DNA of 64,000 nt from Microbispora sp. H13382 (GTDB lineage Bacteria > Actinomycetota > Actinomycetes > Streptosporangiales > Streptosporangiaceae): NCBI RefSeq assembly GCF_014161445.1, contig NZ_JABBXA010000002.1, forward strand, positions 354,257 to 418,256, given 5' to 3'. Shown here one piece after another: positions 15,960 through 24,598 of the stretch (the first letter of the stretch is position 1; each line of letters begins with the position of its first letter). A program made the position numbers and the translations under genes. Below the pieces are notes generated by a model. It searched no databases. It was not told the origin of the DNA and saw only the letters and a list, made by a program, of their open reading frames with translations.

Positions 15960-17414
15960 TCACTGTCCGAGCACCGCCTGCATGACGTCGTGGGCGATCG
16001 GCGCGGCGACCGCGCCGCCGGTGGCGTCGTTGCCGGCGCTGCCCGACTCCACGAAGACCGCCACGGCGACCTTCGGGTTGTCGACCGGGGCGAAGGAGAT
16101 GAACCACGCGTGCGACGGCTTGCCCGGCAGGGTCTCCGCCGTGCCCGTCTTGCCGGCCACGGTGATCCCGGGAAGCCTGGCCGCGCCGCCGGTGCCGCGC
16201 TCCACCACGTTGACCATCATCTTGGTCAGCTCGCCGGCCACCTCGGGGCTGACGGCCTCGTCCAGCTCGTCGGGGTCGGTCCCGTCGATCTCCGAGCCGT
16301 CCGCCATGATCTTGTTGACCAGGTACGGCTTCATGACCGTGCCCTGGTTGGCGATCCCGGCGGCGACCATCGCCATCTGCAGCGGGGTCATCTGGTTGCT
16401 CTGCTGCCCGATCGCGGTCTTGGCGAGGGCGGCCTTGCTCTCGTCCGGGCCGATGTCGCTGGCCGCGACGTCGAGGGGGATCTCCAGCGGCTGGCCGACG
16501 CCGAACTTCTCGGCCTGCTCCTTGAGCTTGTCGTAGCCGACGTCCATGCCCATGATGGCGAACGGCGTGTTGCAGGAGATCGTCAGCGCCTCGACCAGCG
16601 TCGCCCGGCCGCCGCACGACTCGCCGTGGTAGTTGGGCAGCGAGATGTTCGTGCCCGGCAGCGGCAGCGAGTCGGGCGCGTCGACCTGGGTGTTCTCGTC
16701 ACGCGACTCGTCGTCGCTGAGATAGGCCGCGGCGGTCACGGTCTTGAACGTGGACCCCGGGGCGAACGTCAGGTTGATGGCCCGGTTGAGGAGCGGCTTG
16801 TTGTCGTCCTTGTCCAGCTTGTTGTACGCCTTGTTGACGGTCTCCTTGTTCGCCTTGGCCAGCGGGTTCGGGTCGTACGACGGCACCGAGACCATCGCCA
16901 GGATCTTGCCGGTCTTCGGTTCGAGCGCGACGACCGCGCCGCGCTTGCCGGTTTCGGCCAGGTCCTTGTACGCGATCTCCTGGGCCTTGGTGTTCAGCGT
17001 GAGGTCGACGCTCGCGCCCTTGGCGGGCTTGCCGCTGACCATGTCGATGGCCCGGCGGACGACCAGGTCGGGGTGGCTGCCGTCGAGGTAGCGGCTCATC
17101 GCGGCCTCGATGCCCGCGGCGCTCTCCGGCGCGAACCAGCCGACCACGTGCGTGAACGGCTTGCCGAGCGGATACTCCCGCTCGAACCGGAACTGCTTGT
17201 CTCCGGTGTCCACCGTCTTGGCCAGGGTGGTCTTGCCGTTGTCGGCCGTGATCCAGCCGCGGTCGACGTTGTAGCGGGCGTACAACATGCGCACGTTGCG
17301 GGAGTCGTTGCGCAACCCCTCGGCCCGTACCGCGCCGAGATACGTCACGTTGGCCATGAGCAGGCCGAACATGAGCAGGCAGGCCACGGCGACACGCTTG
17401 AGCGGGCTGTTCAT
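15960..17414 (-). CDS. pbpA: Penicillin-binding protein, class B transpeptidase
   Basis: 484 residues. One N-terminal membrane anchor (about 5-25), a dimerisation region, and a transpeptidase domain with the three canonical motifs: nucleophile Ser221 in PGSTFK, SCN in ALTISCNTP, and KTGTAE (about residue 421). It cross-links peptidoglycan outside the membrane and is paired with the SEDS glycosyltransferase encoded just upstream, whose stop overlaps this ATG by four bases (ATGA), so the two are made in equal amounts. Homologue of mycobacterial PbpA. Confidence 0.95.
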   Translation of the reverse strand: MNSPLKRVAVACLLMFGLLMANVTYLGAVRAEGLRNDSRNVRMLYARYNVDRGWITADNGKTTLAKTVDTGDKQFRFEREYPLGKPFTHVVGWFAPESAAGIEAAMSRYLDGSHPDLVVRRAIDMVSGKPAKGASVDLTLNTKAQEIAYKDLAETGKRGAVVALEPKTGKILAMVSVPSYDPNPLAKANKETVNKAYNKLDKDDNKPLLNRAINLTFAPGSTFKTVTAAAYLSDDESRDENTQVDAPDSLPLPGTNISLPNYHGESCGGRATLVEALTISCNTPFAIMGMDVGYDKLKEQAEKFGVGQPLEIPLDVAASDIGPDESKAALAKTAIGQQSNQMTPLQMAMVAAGIANQGTVMKPYLVNKIMADGSEIDGTDPDELDEAVSPEVAGELTKMMVNVVERGTGGAARLPGITVAGKTGTAETLPGKPSHAWFISFAPVDNPKVAVAVFVESGSAGNDATGGAVAAPIAHDVMQAVLGQ

Positions 17415-18787
17415 CGCTGCATCACCTGGGTCATCCCCTCGTCCTGGATCGCCTGCGGCGGCGGCCGGCGGGCCGCGTCGGACATCCGTACGAGCAGGGC
17501 GATGAGCATCCAGTTGGCCAGCAGGGCCGAGCCTCCGGCGGACATGAACGGCGTCACGAGACCGGTCAGCGGGATCAGCCGGGTCACGCCGCCGACGATG
17601 ATGAACACCTGCCAGGCCAGGATGAACGACAGGCCGCCCGCGAGCAGCTTGGTGAACGGGTCGCGGGCCGCCAGCGACGTGCGCAGCCCCCGCTCGACGA
17701 TCAGCGCGTAGACCATGAGGATGGCCATCAGACCGGTGAGGCCCAGCTCCTCGCCCACCGCCGGGAAGATGAAGTCGGAGAACGACAGCGGGATCCTGTA
17801 CGGGTAGCCCTGCCCGAGCCCGGTGCCGAGGATGCCGCCCGAGCCCATCGCGAACTGGCCCTGCATGAGCTGTTCGCTGCCGCCCACGGCCGTGTACAGC
17901 CTCTGGTCCTCCGCGTGCAGCCAGACGTCGAACCGGGCCTCGACGTGGCTGAAGATCTGCCCGGCGACGAAGGCGCCGCCGACGAACAGCAGGATGCCGA
18001 TGAGCACCCAGGAGGTGCGCTGGGTGGCGACGTACAGCATCACGATGAACGCGCCGAACAGCAGCAGCGAGCTGCCGAGGTCCTTCTGCAGGACCAGGAC
18101 GCCGAGGCTGATCACCCAGGTGATGAGGATGGGACCGAGGTCGCGTGCCCGGGGCAGGTCGATGAACAGCAGGCGGCGGCCCGCGAGGGCCAGCACGTCG
18201 CGTTTGGCGACCAGGTAGCCCGCGAAGAAGACGACCAGGGCCAGCTTGGCGAACTCGGCGGGCTGGATGCTGAAGGGGCCGACGCCGACCCAGATGCGTG
18301 CGCCGTTGATCTCCCTGCCGATGAAGGGCAGCATGGGGAGCACCAGCAGGCCCAGCCCGGCGAAGCCGGCGGTGTAGGTGAGGCGCTGCAAGACGCGGTG
18401 GTCTCTCAACGCGATCAGGACCGCGGAGAACATCACCACGCCGAGCGCCGTCCACATGAGCTGGTTGGCCGCCGACGCGAGTTTCTCGCCGGCCAGCTCG
18501 ATCCGGTAGATCATCACCAGGCCGATGCCGTTGACCAGCGTCACGAGGGGAAGCAGAAGAGGATCGGCCCATGGCGCCCACTTGGCCAGCACCAGGTAGG
18601 CCGCGAGCATCAGACCGCCGAGGCCGAGGCCGTAGCCGAGCATGCCGGACGGGACCTTGCCGTTGATCCCGAGCCCGACGCCGGCGTACGCGCCCATCAC
18701 GATCAGCACGGCGAAGGCGAGCATGCCCAGCTGGGCCCCCCGCCTCTTCGCGGTCATCGGTACGGGCGTGGCTTCGACAGCAGTCAC
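17411..18787 (-). CDS. rodA: SEDS-family peptidoglycan glycosyltransferase (RodA/FtsW)
   Basis: 458 residues, about twelve membrane helices. SEDS landmarks are visible: GARIWVGVGPFSIQPAEFAKLALV, QKDLGSSLL, the large loop with SDFIFPAVGEELGL, and PLTGLVTPFMSAGGSALLANW near the end. It polymerises lipid II and works with the class B PBP encoded next. Starts with a GTG overlapping the pstP stop by four bases (GTGA). Gene order is that of the RodA next to PbpA and PknAB in mycobacteria and streptomycetes. Confidence 0.94.
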   Translation of the reverse strand: MTAVEATPVPMTAKRRGAQLGMLAFAVLIVMGAYAGVGLGINGKVPSGMLGYGLGLGGLMLAAYLVLAKWAPWADPLLLPLVTLVNGIGLVMIYRIELAGEKLASAANQLMWTALGVVMFSAVLIALRDHRVLQRLTYTAGFAGLGLLVLPMLPFIGREINGARIWVGVGPFSIQPAEFAKLALVVFFAGYLVAKRDVLALAGRRLLFIDLPRARDLGPILITWVISLGVLVLQKDLGSSLLLFGAFIVMLYVATQRTSWVLIGILLFVGGAFVAGQIFSHVEARFDVWLHAEDQRLYTAVGGSEQLMQGQFAMGSGGILGTGLGQGYPYRIPLSFSDFIFPAVGEELGLTGLMAILMVYALIVERGLRTSLAARDPFTKLLAGGLSFILAWQVFIIVGGVTRLIPLTGLVTPFMSAGGSALLANWMLIALLVRMSDAARRPPPQAIQDEGMTQVMQR

Positions 18788-20058
18788 TTACTGGACCTCG
18801 TGGGGGTCGGCGTCGCCTCGGTGTCCGGCGTGGGGGCCGCCGAGGCGCCGAAATTCTTGATCCTGGTGATCCCGGCCTGCAGGTCGTCGACCGGGATGCC
18901 GCTGCGGACCTGGTCCTGCTGGACGGCCGGCAGCGACGAGACGCGCAGGTGGTCGGTGTAGGCGACCTTCTTGAAGGACACCGGCCCGACCTCCGCGTCG
19001 ACGCCCTGGAAGACGACGAGCTCGTCCCCCTTGACGCCTACGTAGAACTGGCTCTGGGTCCACTCGTAGCCGAAATAGCCGCCGGCCCCGAGCGCGGCGG
19101 CGACGACCAGCACCCCGGCGGCCACTTTCGGGCCCGACCGGCGCTTGCGCGAACGCCGCGCGGAGGCCTGGGCCTCGCGCGCGGGTTCGTCGTCCAGATC
19201 GTCGTCCGTGATCACCGGTTGTGGCGCGGTCACGGTGGCGGCCCGGCCGGCCGGGGTGTCCGGCGGCGCGGAGCGCACCCGGCCGGAACCGGCCGCGCCC
19301 ACGACCGCCGCCACCCCGAGCGGCGGCTGGAGGTCGTCCACCTCGATCACGTCGGCGACCACGCAGGTGATGTTGTCCGGCCCGCCGCCCCGGTTGGCCA
19401 GGTCGATGAGCTGCCGGACGACGTCCTCGGGATCGTCGATCGTGGTCAGGGTGTGGTGCAGGGTCTCGGCGCTGACCACGGTGGACAGGCCGTCCGAGCA
19501 CAGCAGGTAACGGTCGCCCACCTGGGCCTCCCGGTCCTGCAGGTCGGGGTCGACCTCGCCGCTCCCGTCCAGCGCGCGCAGCAGGATCGAGCGCTGGGGA
19601 TGGTTGGCGGCCTCCTCCTGCGTGATCCGCCCGTCGTCCACGAGGGACTGCACCAGCGTGTGGTCGTGCGTGATCTGGTACAGCTCGCCGTTCCTGAGCA
19701 GGTACGCGCGGGAGTCACCCACGTGGACCAGCGCGAAGCGTGCACCGCTCCAGAGCATCGCGGTGAGGGTGGTGCCCATGCCCTTGAGGCTCGGGTCACG
19801 GGCCACCATCGCGTGCAACTGGTGGTTGGCGTCCCGGACGGCCGCCTCGATGGCGTTGAGCAGGTCACCACCGGTGGCGTCCCTGTCGAGGGACGACAGT
19901 GCGGCGATGGCGACCGAGCTGGCCACCTCGCCGTGGGCATGCCCGCCCATGCCGTCGGCGACGGCAAGCAGGCGGCCGCTGGCGTACGCCGAGTCCTCGT
20001 TGCCTTCACGGAGGAGTCCGACGTCCGAGCGAGCGGCGTAGCGGAGTGCGATGGTCAT
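18784..20058 (-). CDS. pstP: PP2C-family serine/threonine phosphatase
   Basis: 424 residues. The start at ATG 20056-20058 overlaps the fhaB stop. A PP2C domain occupies about 5-235: SDVGLLREGNEDS, VADGMGGHAHGE, GTTLTAMLW, HVGDSRAYL, SDGLSTVV and the terminal GPDNITCVV with its metal Asp. A disordered Pro/Ala linker, one membrane helix (about 310-332) and an external domain of roughly 85 residues follow. It reverses phosphorylation by PknA and PknB. The operon position ties it to those kinases. Confidence 0.95.
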   Translation of the reverse strand: MTIALRYAARSDVGLLREGNEDSAYASGRLLAVADGMGGHAHGEVASSVAIAALSSLDRDATGGDLLNAIEAAVRDANHQLHAMVARDPSLKGMGTTLTAMLWSGARFALVHVGDSRAYLLRNGELYQITHDHTLVQSLVDDGRITQEEAANHPQRSILLRALDGSGEVDPDLQDREAQVGDRYLLCSDGLSTVVSAETLHHTLTTIDDPEDVVRQLIDLANRGGGPDNITCVVADVIEVDDLQPPLGVAAVVGAAGSGRVRSAPPDTPAGRAATVTAPQPVITDDDLDDEPAREAQASARRSRKRRSGPKVAAGVLVVAAALGAGGYFGYEWTQSQFYVGVKGDELVVFQGVDAEVGPVSFKKVAYTDHLRVSSLPAVQQDQVRSGIPVDDLQAGITRIKNFGASAAPTPDTEATPTPTRSSK

Positions 20059-20519
20059 TTGCGCAATTCGATGACGGTTTTGCCGATGCGGATCGGAACT
20101 CCGAGGGGCACCGGGGTCGGGCGGGTCACTTTCGAGCGTTCGAGGTACGTGCCGTTCGTGGAGCCGAGATCCTCCACGATCCACTGGCCGTCCTGAGGAA
20201 AGAGCCGGGCGTGCCGGCTCGAAGCGTAGTCGTCGCTGAGAACCAGCGTGGCGTCGTTCGCCCGGCCGATGGTGATTGGCGTCTCCGTGAGGTTGATGAT
20301 GGTCCCTTGCAGGGGACCACCGGTGACGATCAGCTGGCGGGGTTCGCCCTTCTTGGGCTTGGAAACCGGTCGGGACTGCTTGACCGGCTTGCGTGCGGGC
20401 GCGGGGGCCGTCCGCGGACCGAACAGGTCTGTCCGGATGACGCCGACCGCGGCGATCACGAAGAACCACAGCACCGCCAGGAAGGCGAGCCGGATCAGCA
20501 GCAGCGTTAGCTCGGACAT
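20055..20519 (-). CDS. fhaB: FHA-domain protein with N-terminal membrane anchor
   Basis: 154 residues. One transmembrane helix (about 5-27), a basic Pro-rich linker, then a forkhead-associated domain (about 62-150) with the phosphothreonine-binding signature GRANDATLVLSDDYASSRHARL and LGSTNGTYL. This is FhaB/FipA, which binds phosphorylated partners and links PknA/PknB signalling to FtsZ-FtsQ assembly in mycobacteria. The stop overlaps the pstP ATG. Confidence 0.92.
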   Translation of the reverse strand: MSELTLLLIRLAFLAVLWFFVIAAVGVIRTDLFGPRTAPAPARKPVKQSRPVSKPKKGEPRQLIVTGGPLQGTIINLTETPITIGRANDATLVLSDDYASSRHARLFPQDGQWIVEDLGSTNGTYLERSKVTRPTPVPLGVPIRIGKTVIELRK

Positions 20520-20536
20520 GGACCGTCTGTCTACCT

Positions 20537-21277
20537 CTAATCGCGCCTGAACACCAGTGTCGTGCGGCCGAGGGTCACCCTCGTCCCGTCCTGCATCTCG
20601 ACCCTGCGGACAGGCTGGCCGTTGACGAAGGTGCCGTTGGTCGACCCCAGGTCCACGAGCACGACCTGCGGCCCTTCCACTCTTAGCTCGGCATGATGCC
20701 GTGATACGCCGGGATCCACCAGCCGAAGATCACAATCGGTTCCGCGGCCGAGCAGCGTCACCGGTGTGGTCAGCTCGTACGACCGCTGGCCCTGGGGGTC
20801 GTCCTGCGTCGAGACGAGCAGCCGGGGACGCCCCTGGAACGCGCTGGGGCGGCCGGCGGGCACGTCGCTCGGCGGCTGACGGATCTCGTCCTGCTCCACC
20901 GTCGCGCCGCGGATCACCCCCGACCGGATGCGGAAGAGCCCGACCGCGAGATCGTCGGCGGTCTCGAACCGCACCCGCACCGGCCCGACGAACGAGTAGC
21001 CCTGCTCCTTGGCGTACTCCCTCGCGAGAGTTGCCAGTTCATGGCTGATGCTGTCGGCGTACACCTCCAGCCGTTCGCTGTCGGTCGTCGACAGCTCCAC
21101 CACGAAGTCGTTCGGCACGAGCGTGCGACCCTGAGCGACGATCGCGGCGCGCTCGTCCATCTCCCTCTGCACGGCGCTGGCAACCTCGACCGGCTGGAGA
21201 TCGGACTTGAACGCCCGAGCGAAGGCACCTTCAACCAACCCTTCGAGCCTGCGCTCGAAGCGCTGAAGGACTCCCAC
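20537..21277 (-). CDS. fhaA: FHA-domain protein with DUF3662 N-terminus
   Basis: 246 residues. GTG 21275-21277 chosen because GGGAGG is six bases upstream and the resulting N-terminus GVLQRFERRLEGLVEGAFARAF is the conserved FhaA start. Residues 1-115 form the DUF3662 domain that binds the pseudokinase domain of MviN. A linker leads to the FHA domain (about 165-246) with GRGTDCDLRLVDPGVSRHHAEL and LGSTNGTFV. In mycobacteria it regulates lipid II transport. This is the first gene of the seven-gene operon, so the operon promoter lies in the roughly 155 bases before it. Confidence 0.93.
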   Translation of the reverse strand: MGVLQRFERRLEGLVEGAFARAFKSDLQPVEVASAVQREMDERAAIVAQGRTLVPNDFVVELSTTDSERLEVYADSISHELATLAREYAKEQGYSFVGPVRVRFETADDLAVGLFRIRSGVIRGATVEQDEIRQPPSDVPAGRPSAFQGRPRLLVSTQDDPQGQRSYELTTPVTLLGRGTDCDLRLVDPGVSRHHAELRVEGPQVVLVDLGSTNGTFVNGQPVRRVEMQDGTRVTLGRTTLVFRRD

Positions 21278-21434
21278 CGGATACCTCCCTTCCACTGCCA
21301 CTACGGTCGCGATCGCTCCGGTGCTGCACTGAGCTCCTTCGCATCGTCGTTTAGAAGGATCGTATCCGGGTTCGTAAGCACGGGCGGATACGTGCTAACC
21401 TTTCCAGGCACCCAGAGATGGGGGCCAACCGCAA

Positions 21435-21520
21435 GGGCAAGTGGCGGAATGGCAGACGCGCACGGTTCAGGTCCGTGTGTCCGAGAGGACGTGGGGGTTC
21501 AACTCCCCCCTTGCCCACCA
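21435..21520 (+). tRNA. tRNA-Leu (anticodon CAG)
   Basis: A class II tRNA with acceptor stem GGGCAAG (21435-21441) pairing with CTTGCCC (21510-21516), anticodon loop TTCAGGT with CAG at 21468-21470, a long variable arm, the T-loop GGTTCAACTCC, and CCA encoded at 21518-21520. It reads CUG, the commonest leucine codon in this genome. It is divergent from fhaA. Confidence 0.95.
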
Positions 21521-21572
21521 GAAAGCAGCCCCGTGTGGTCGGAAGCGAAACTTCCTTCCAGCGGGGCTTTCT
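21521..21572 (+). terminator. Terminator after tRNA-Leu
   Basis: GCCCCG (21528-21533) pairs with CGGGGC (21562-21567), extended by AAAG/CTTT, and is followed by TTTCTCTTTG. The region from here to 21866 (about 290 bases) holds no gene that I can support. It contains two related motifs, GTCGGAAGCGAAACTTCC and GTCGCAAGCGAAGCTTTC, of unknown meaning. Confidence 0.6.
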
Positions 21573-21866
21573 CTTTGTGCCGTCCAGGGAGGCAACCCCC
21601 TGGAACCCCTGGCCGGATGACGCGCCTCGCCTGGTCGCAAGCGAAGCTTTCACGTCCGGCCTCCTCTCCCGGCCCGTACGGCACGGGCCTCGTGTGCGTG
21701 TCGCGAGCAGGGGGCCCCGAAGATCGGGGCCCCCTCCGCGCGCACTGCACATTCTCCGGACGCCGCCTTTCAAACCACTTTCCGCACACTTGCATGCGGC
21801 GACCTTTACCGTCTGTCCCAGTTCGTGAGCATTGGTGTCTCGCAGTGAGAGACGTCCCCGTGCCCG

Positions 21867-22871
21867 TCAGGCGACGAGCAGCTCGCCGACCAGGGTGGTG
21901 AGATCGATCACACCGACGGGCGTGCCGCCGGCGTCCGTGACGAGCCCGAGCTGGGCCCGGGCCTCCTGCAGCAGAGTCACCGCGTCGGAGATCGTGGTGT
22001 TCTTCGCCATGCGGGGGACGGGGGTCGCCAGCTCGCCGGCCCGGCGGCCCGGCTGGATGACCGAGTCGCGCACGTGGAGCACGCCGACCACGTCGTCGGG
22101 GGTGACGACCAGCATGCGCAGGCTCCCGCCGCGCGCGGCCGTCCGGCGTACGAGCAGGTCGTCGGCGTTCGCGGGCACCGAGGGCGCCTCGCCGACGGGC
22201 ACCATCAGCCGTTCGACCGGCTGGGAGTGCACCCGCAGCGCGCGGGTGAGCAGGTCGTGCTCGTCGCGGTCGAGCATGCCCATCCGGCCCGACTCGGCGA
22301 CCAGCATGGCGAGCTGGCGGGGCGTGCGGGTGGTGGCCAGCTCGTCGCGGGGCCGTACGCCGGCCAGCCGCAGGATGCCGTTGGTCAGCGCGTTCAGCAC
22401 GGCCAGGATCGGGCGGACGACCCAGGCGAAGCCGCGGAACGGCAGCGCCAGTCCCATCGCCGCCCGCTCGGGATGCGTGAGCGCCAGCGACTTGGGGGCC
22501 ATCTCGCCCACGACCATGTGCAGGAACGTCACCAGGGCGAGCGCCACGACGTACGCCACGGGCGTGCGCAGCGACTCGGGCAGCAGCGTGAGCACCGGCT
22601 CCATCAGGTGCTCGATGGAGGGCTCGGCGACCATGCCGAGGCCCAGGGAGGCCAGGGTGATGCCGAGCTGCGCCCCGGCGAGCATGAGCGACAGCTCGCG
22701 CCCGCCCCTGACCGCGGCGCGGGCCGTGACCTTGGCCAGCCGGCCGCCGCTGCCGGCGACCTCCTCCAGCCGGTGCCTGCGGGCCGAGACGAAGGCGAAC
22801 TCGGCCGCCACGAAGAACCCGTTGGCGGCCAGCAGCACGATGCCGATCAGTATGCCGGTGAGAGAACTCAT
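21867..22871 (-). CDS. CNNM (DUF21) transmembrane protein with CBS pair
   Basis: 334 residues. The DUF21/CNNM membrane domain (about 1-180, three to four helices; NGFFVAAEFAFVSARRHRLEE and GEMAPKSLAL are signature stretches) precedes two CBS motifs (about 205-330). Unlike its neighbour it lacks the C-terminal CorC_HlyC domain. Family members transport or sense divalent cations such as Mg2+ or Co2+. The ATG overlaps the stop of the upstream paralogue (ATGA), so the two probably form a heteromeric unit. Confidence 0.85.
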   Translation of the reverse strand: MSSLTGILIGIVLLAANGFFVAAEFAFVSARRHRLEEVAGSGGRLAKVTARAAVRGGRELSLMLAGAQLGITLASLGLGMVAEPSIEHLMEPVLTLLPESLRTPVAYVVALALVTFLHMVVGEMAPKSLALTHPERAAMGLALPFRGFAWVVRPILAVLNALTNGILRLAGVRPRDELATTRTPRQLAMLVAESGRMGMLDRDEHDLLTRALRVHSQPVERLMVPVGEAPSVPANADDLLVRRTAARGGSLRMLVVTPDDVVGVLHVRDSVIQPGRRAGELATPVPRMAKNTTISDAVTLLQEARAQLGLVTDAGGTPVGVIDLTTLVGELLVA

Positions 22872-24343
22872 GCGGGCCTGCCCTGGAACAGCGCGGAGAA
22901 CAGCTCGGTGGCGTAGTCGGCGCCGCCCGGGTCGCGGGCGGCGCTGCGGGCCTTCTCCCGCTCCGGCCGTTCCTCCTCGGGCGCCTCCGCCGATTCCACC
23001 GCGGACGTCTCCGTCGACACCCGCACCCACTCGGGGACGCGGCGGCGCACGCTCAGCACGGTGAGCACGGCCCGCTCGGCGTCCTCCCCCTCCTCGTCGT
23101 CGAAGAGGTGGGGCTCGGGCACGAGGGGGGAGACGACCCGGTCACCGGGCTCGGCCATCCGGCCCAGGAGCGCGAGGACGAGCCCGGCGACGGTCTCGTA
23201 GTCCTCGCTCTCGGGCAGCCGGACGCGCGTCGCGCGCTCGACCTCGTCGAGGCGGAGGGTGCCCGGCACGTCCCAGACGTCGTCGCCGTGGCGTACCACG
23301 CCGAGCGGTTCGGGGTCGTTCTCGTCCACCAGCTCGCCGACGAGCTCCTCGGCCAGGTCCTCCAGCGTCACCACGCCGGCCAGCCCGCCGTACTCGTCGA
23401 TCACGCAGGTGAACGTCTCACCCGCGGAGGTCATCCGCCGCAGCAGCTCGGGCAGCGGCAGCGTCGCGGGGACGAGCAGCGGCGCGCGGGTGACGCCGCC
23501 GACGAGCCCGTCGGACGGAGCGCCGGCCCTCAGATATTCGGGCAGCCCGGCCACCCCGACGACGTCGTCGGCGTCGGTGCCGAGAACCGGGTAGCGGGAG
23601 TGGCCGTGCGTACGCAGGGCGTCGAGGAACTCGGCGACCGGCCACTCGGCGCGCAGCGAGACCACGCGCGGGCGGGGGACCATGACGTCCTCGGCGGTGC
23701 GGTCGCCGAACTCCAGCGCCCGCTCCAGCATGTCGGCCAGCCGGGGCGGCAGCTCGCCCGCCGCGGCCGACTCCGTCACGATGCGCGACAGCTCCTCGGG
23801 GGTGGCGCCGTGTTCGAGCTCTTCCACGGGCTCGATGCCGAACAGGCGCACGAGCCTGGTCGCCGAGGCGTCGAAGAAGCGGATGACGGGCCCGGCGACC
23901 ACGAGGTAGACGTGCGTCGGGCGGGAGAGGAACTTCGCGACGTCGTCGGGCCGGGCGATGCCGAGGTTCTTGGGGGCGAGCTCGCCGAGGATCATCTGCA
24001 CGATCGTGGCGATCGCGACACCGAGGGCCACGGCGACACCGGGAACGACCGAACCGGGGAGCCCGGCGGCCTCGAGCGGACCGCGCAGCACGTCGGAGAT
24101 CGCGGGCTCGGCGATGAAACCCACCAGCAGGGTGGTGACGGTGATCCCGAGCTGCGCGCCGGAGAGCATGAACGACAGGCGTCCGGTGATGTCGAGGGCC
24201 CGGCGTGCGGCGTCGTCACCGGCCGCGGCCTGCTCGCGGAGGGTGCCGCGGTCGGCGGCGACGAAGGCGAACTCCTGGGCCACGAAGAATCCGGTGGCCA
24301 GGGTCAGGAGCAGCACGGCCAGAAGGCCGAGGGCGGCGCTCAT
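22868..24343 (-). CDS. CNNM/CorC (hemolysin-C-like) transporter protein
   Basis: 491 residues. Order: CNNM/DUF21 membrane domain (about 1-195; TGFFVAQEFAFVAADR, GELAPKNLGI), CBS pair (about 215-345, with DEYGGLAGVVTLEDLAEELVGE), CorC_HlyC transporter-associated domain (about 360-440), and an acidic Glu/Ala-rich tail. It is probably involved in magnesium or cobalt homeostasis at the membrane. The name hemolysin in this family is historical. It leads a two-gene operon with the shorter paralogue. Confidence 0.87.
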   Translation of the reverse strand: MSAALGLLAVLLLTLATGFFVAQEFAFVAADRGTLREQAAAGDDAARRALDITGRLSFMLSGAQLGITVTTLLVGFIAEPAISDVLRGPLEAAGLPGSVVPGVAVALGVAIATIVQMILGELAPKNLGIARPDDVAKFLSRPTHVYLVVAGPVIRFFDASATRLVRLFGIEPVEELEHGATPEELSRIVTESAAAGELPPRLADMLERALEFGDRTAEDVMVPRPRVVSLRAEWPVAEFLDALRTHGHSRYPVLGTDADDVVGVAGLPEYLRAGAPSDGLVGGVTRAPLLVPATLPLPELLRRMTSAGETFTCVIDEYGGLAGVVTLEDLAEELVGELVDENDPEPLGVVRHGDDVWDVPGTLRLDEVERATRVRLPESEDYETVAGLVLALLGRMAEPGDRVVSPLVPEPHLFDDEEGEDAERAVLTVLSVRRRVPEWVRVSTETSAVESAEAPEEERPEREKARSAARDPGGADYATELFSALFQGRPA

Positions 24344-24433
24344 CGGGCGCCCGCCGTGCGATCATGAGATCCCGTGCCTGGGCACGGGCAGGTACTCCAG
24401 GGGTCCGAAACGGACACGACGATCCTTTCGCGT

Positions 24434-24447
24434 GGTGGTATACCACC
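24434..24447. promoter_or_regulatory. 14-bp perfect palindrome in the CNNM/LCP divergent region
   Basis: GGTGGTATACCACC reads the same on both strands and lies about 90 bases before the CNNM operon start and 150 before the LCP gene, in a 255-base divergent gap. A dimeric regulator could bind it and control either side. No matching regulator gene is adjacent. Confidence 0.4.
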
Positions 24448-24598
24448 GTAACGGCTGGAACTTCTCCTGTGTTTCCCGGCAGCCTTTACTGACTGCTTAG
24501 AGGGCGTCTGGGTACCGTGAAGAAGGGGGCGCATCGGCAAAGACTTCGGCCGCTGCGGTCAAAGCAGGCGCAAGGACGCTGAGGGGCTGGGGGTTCAG

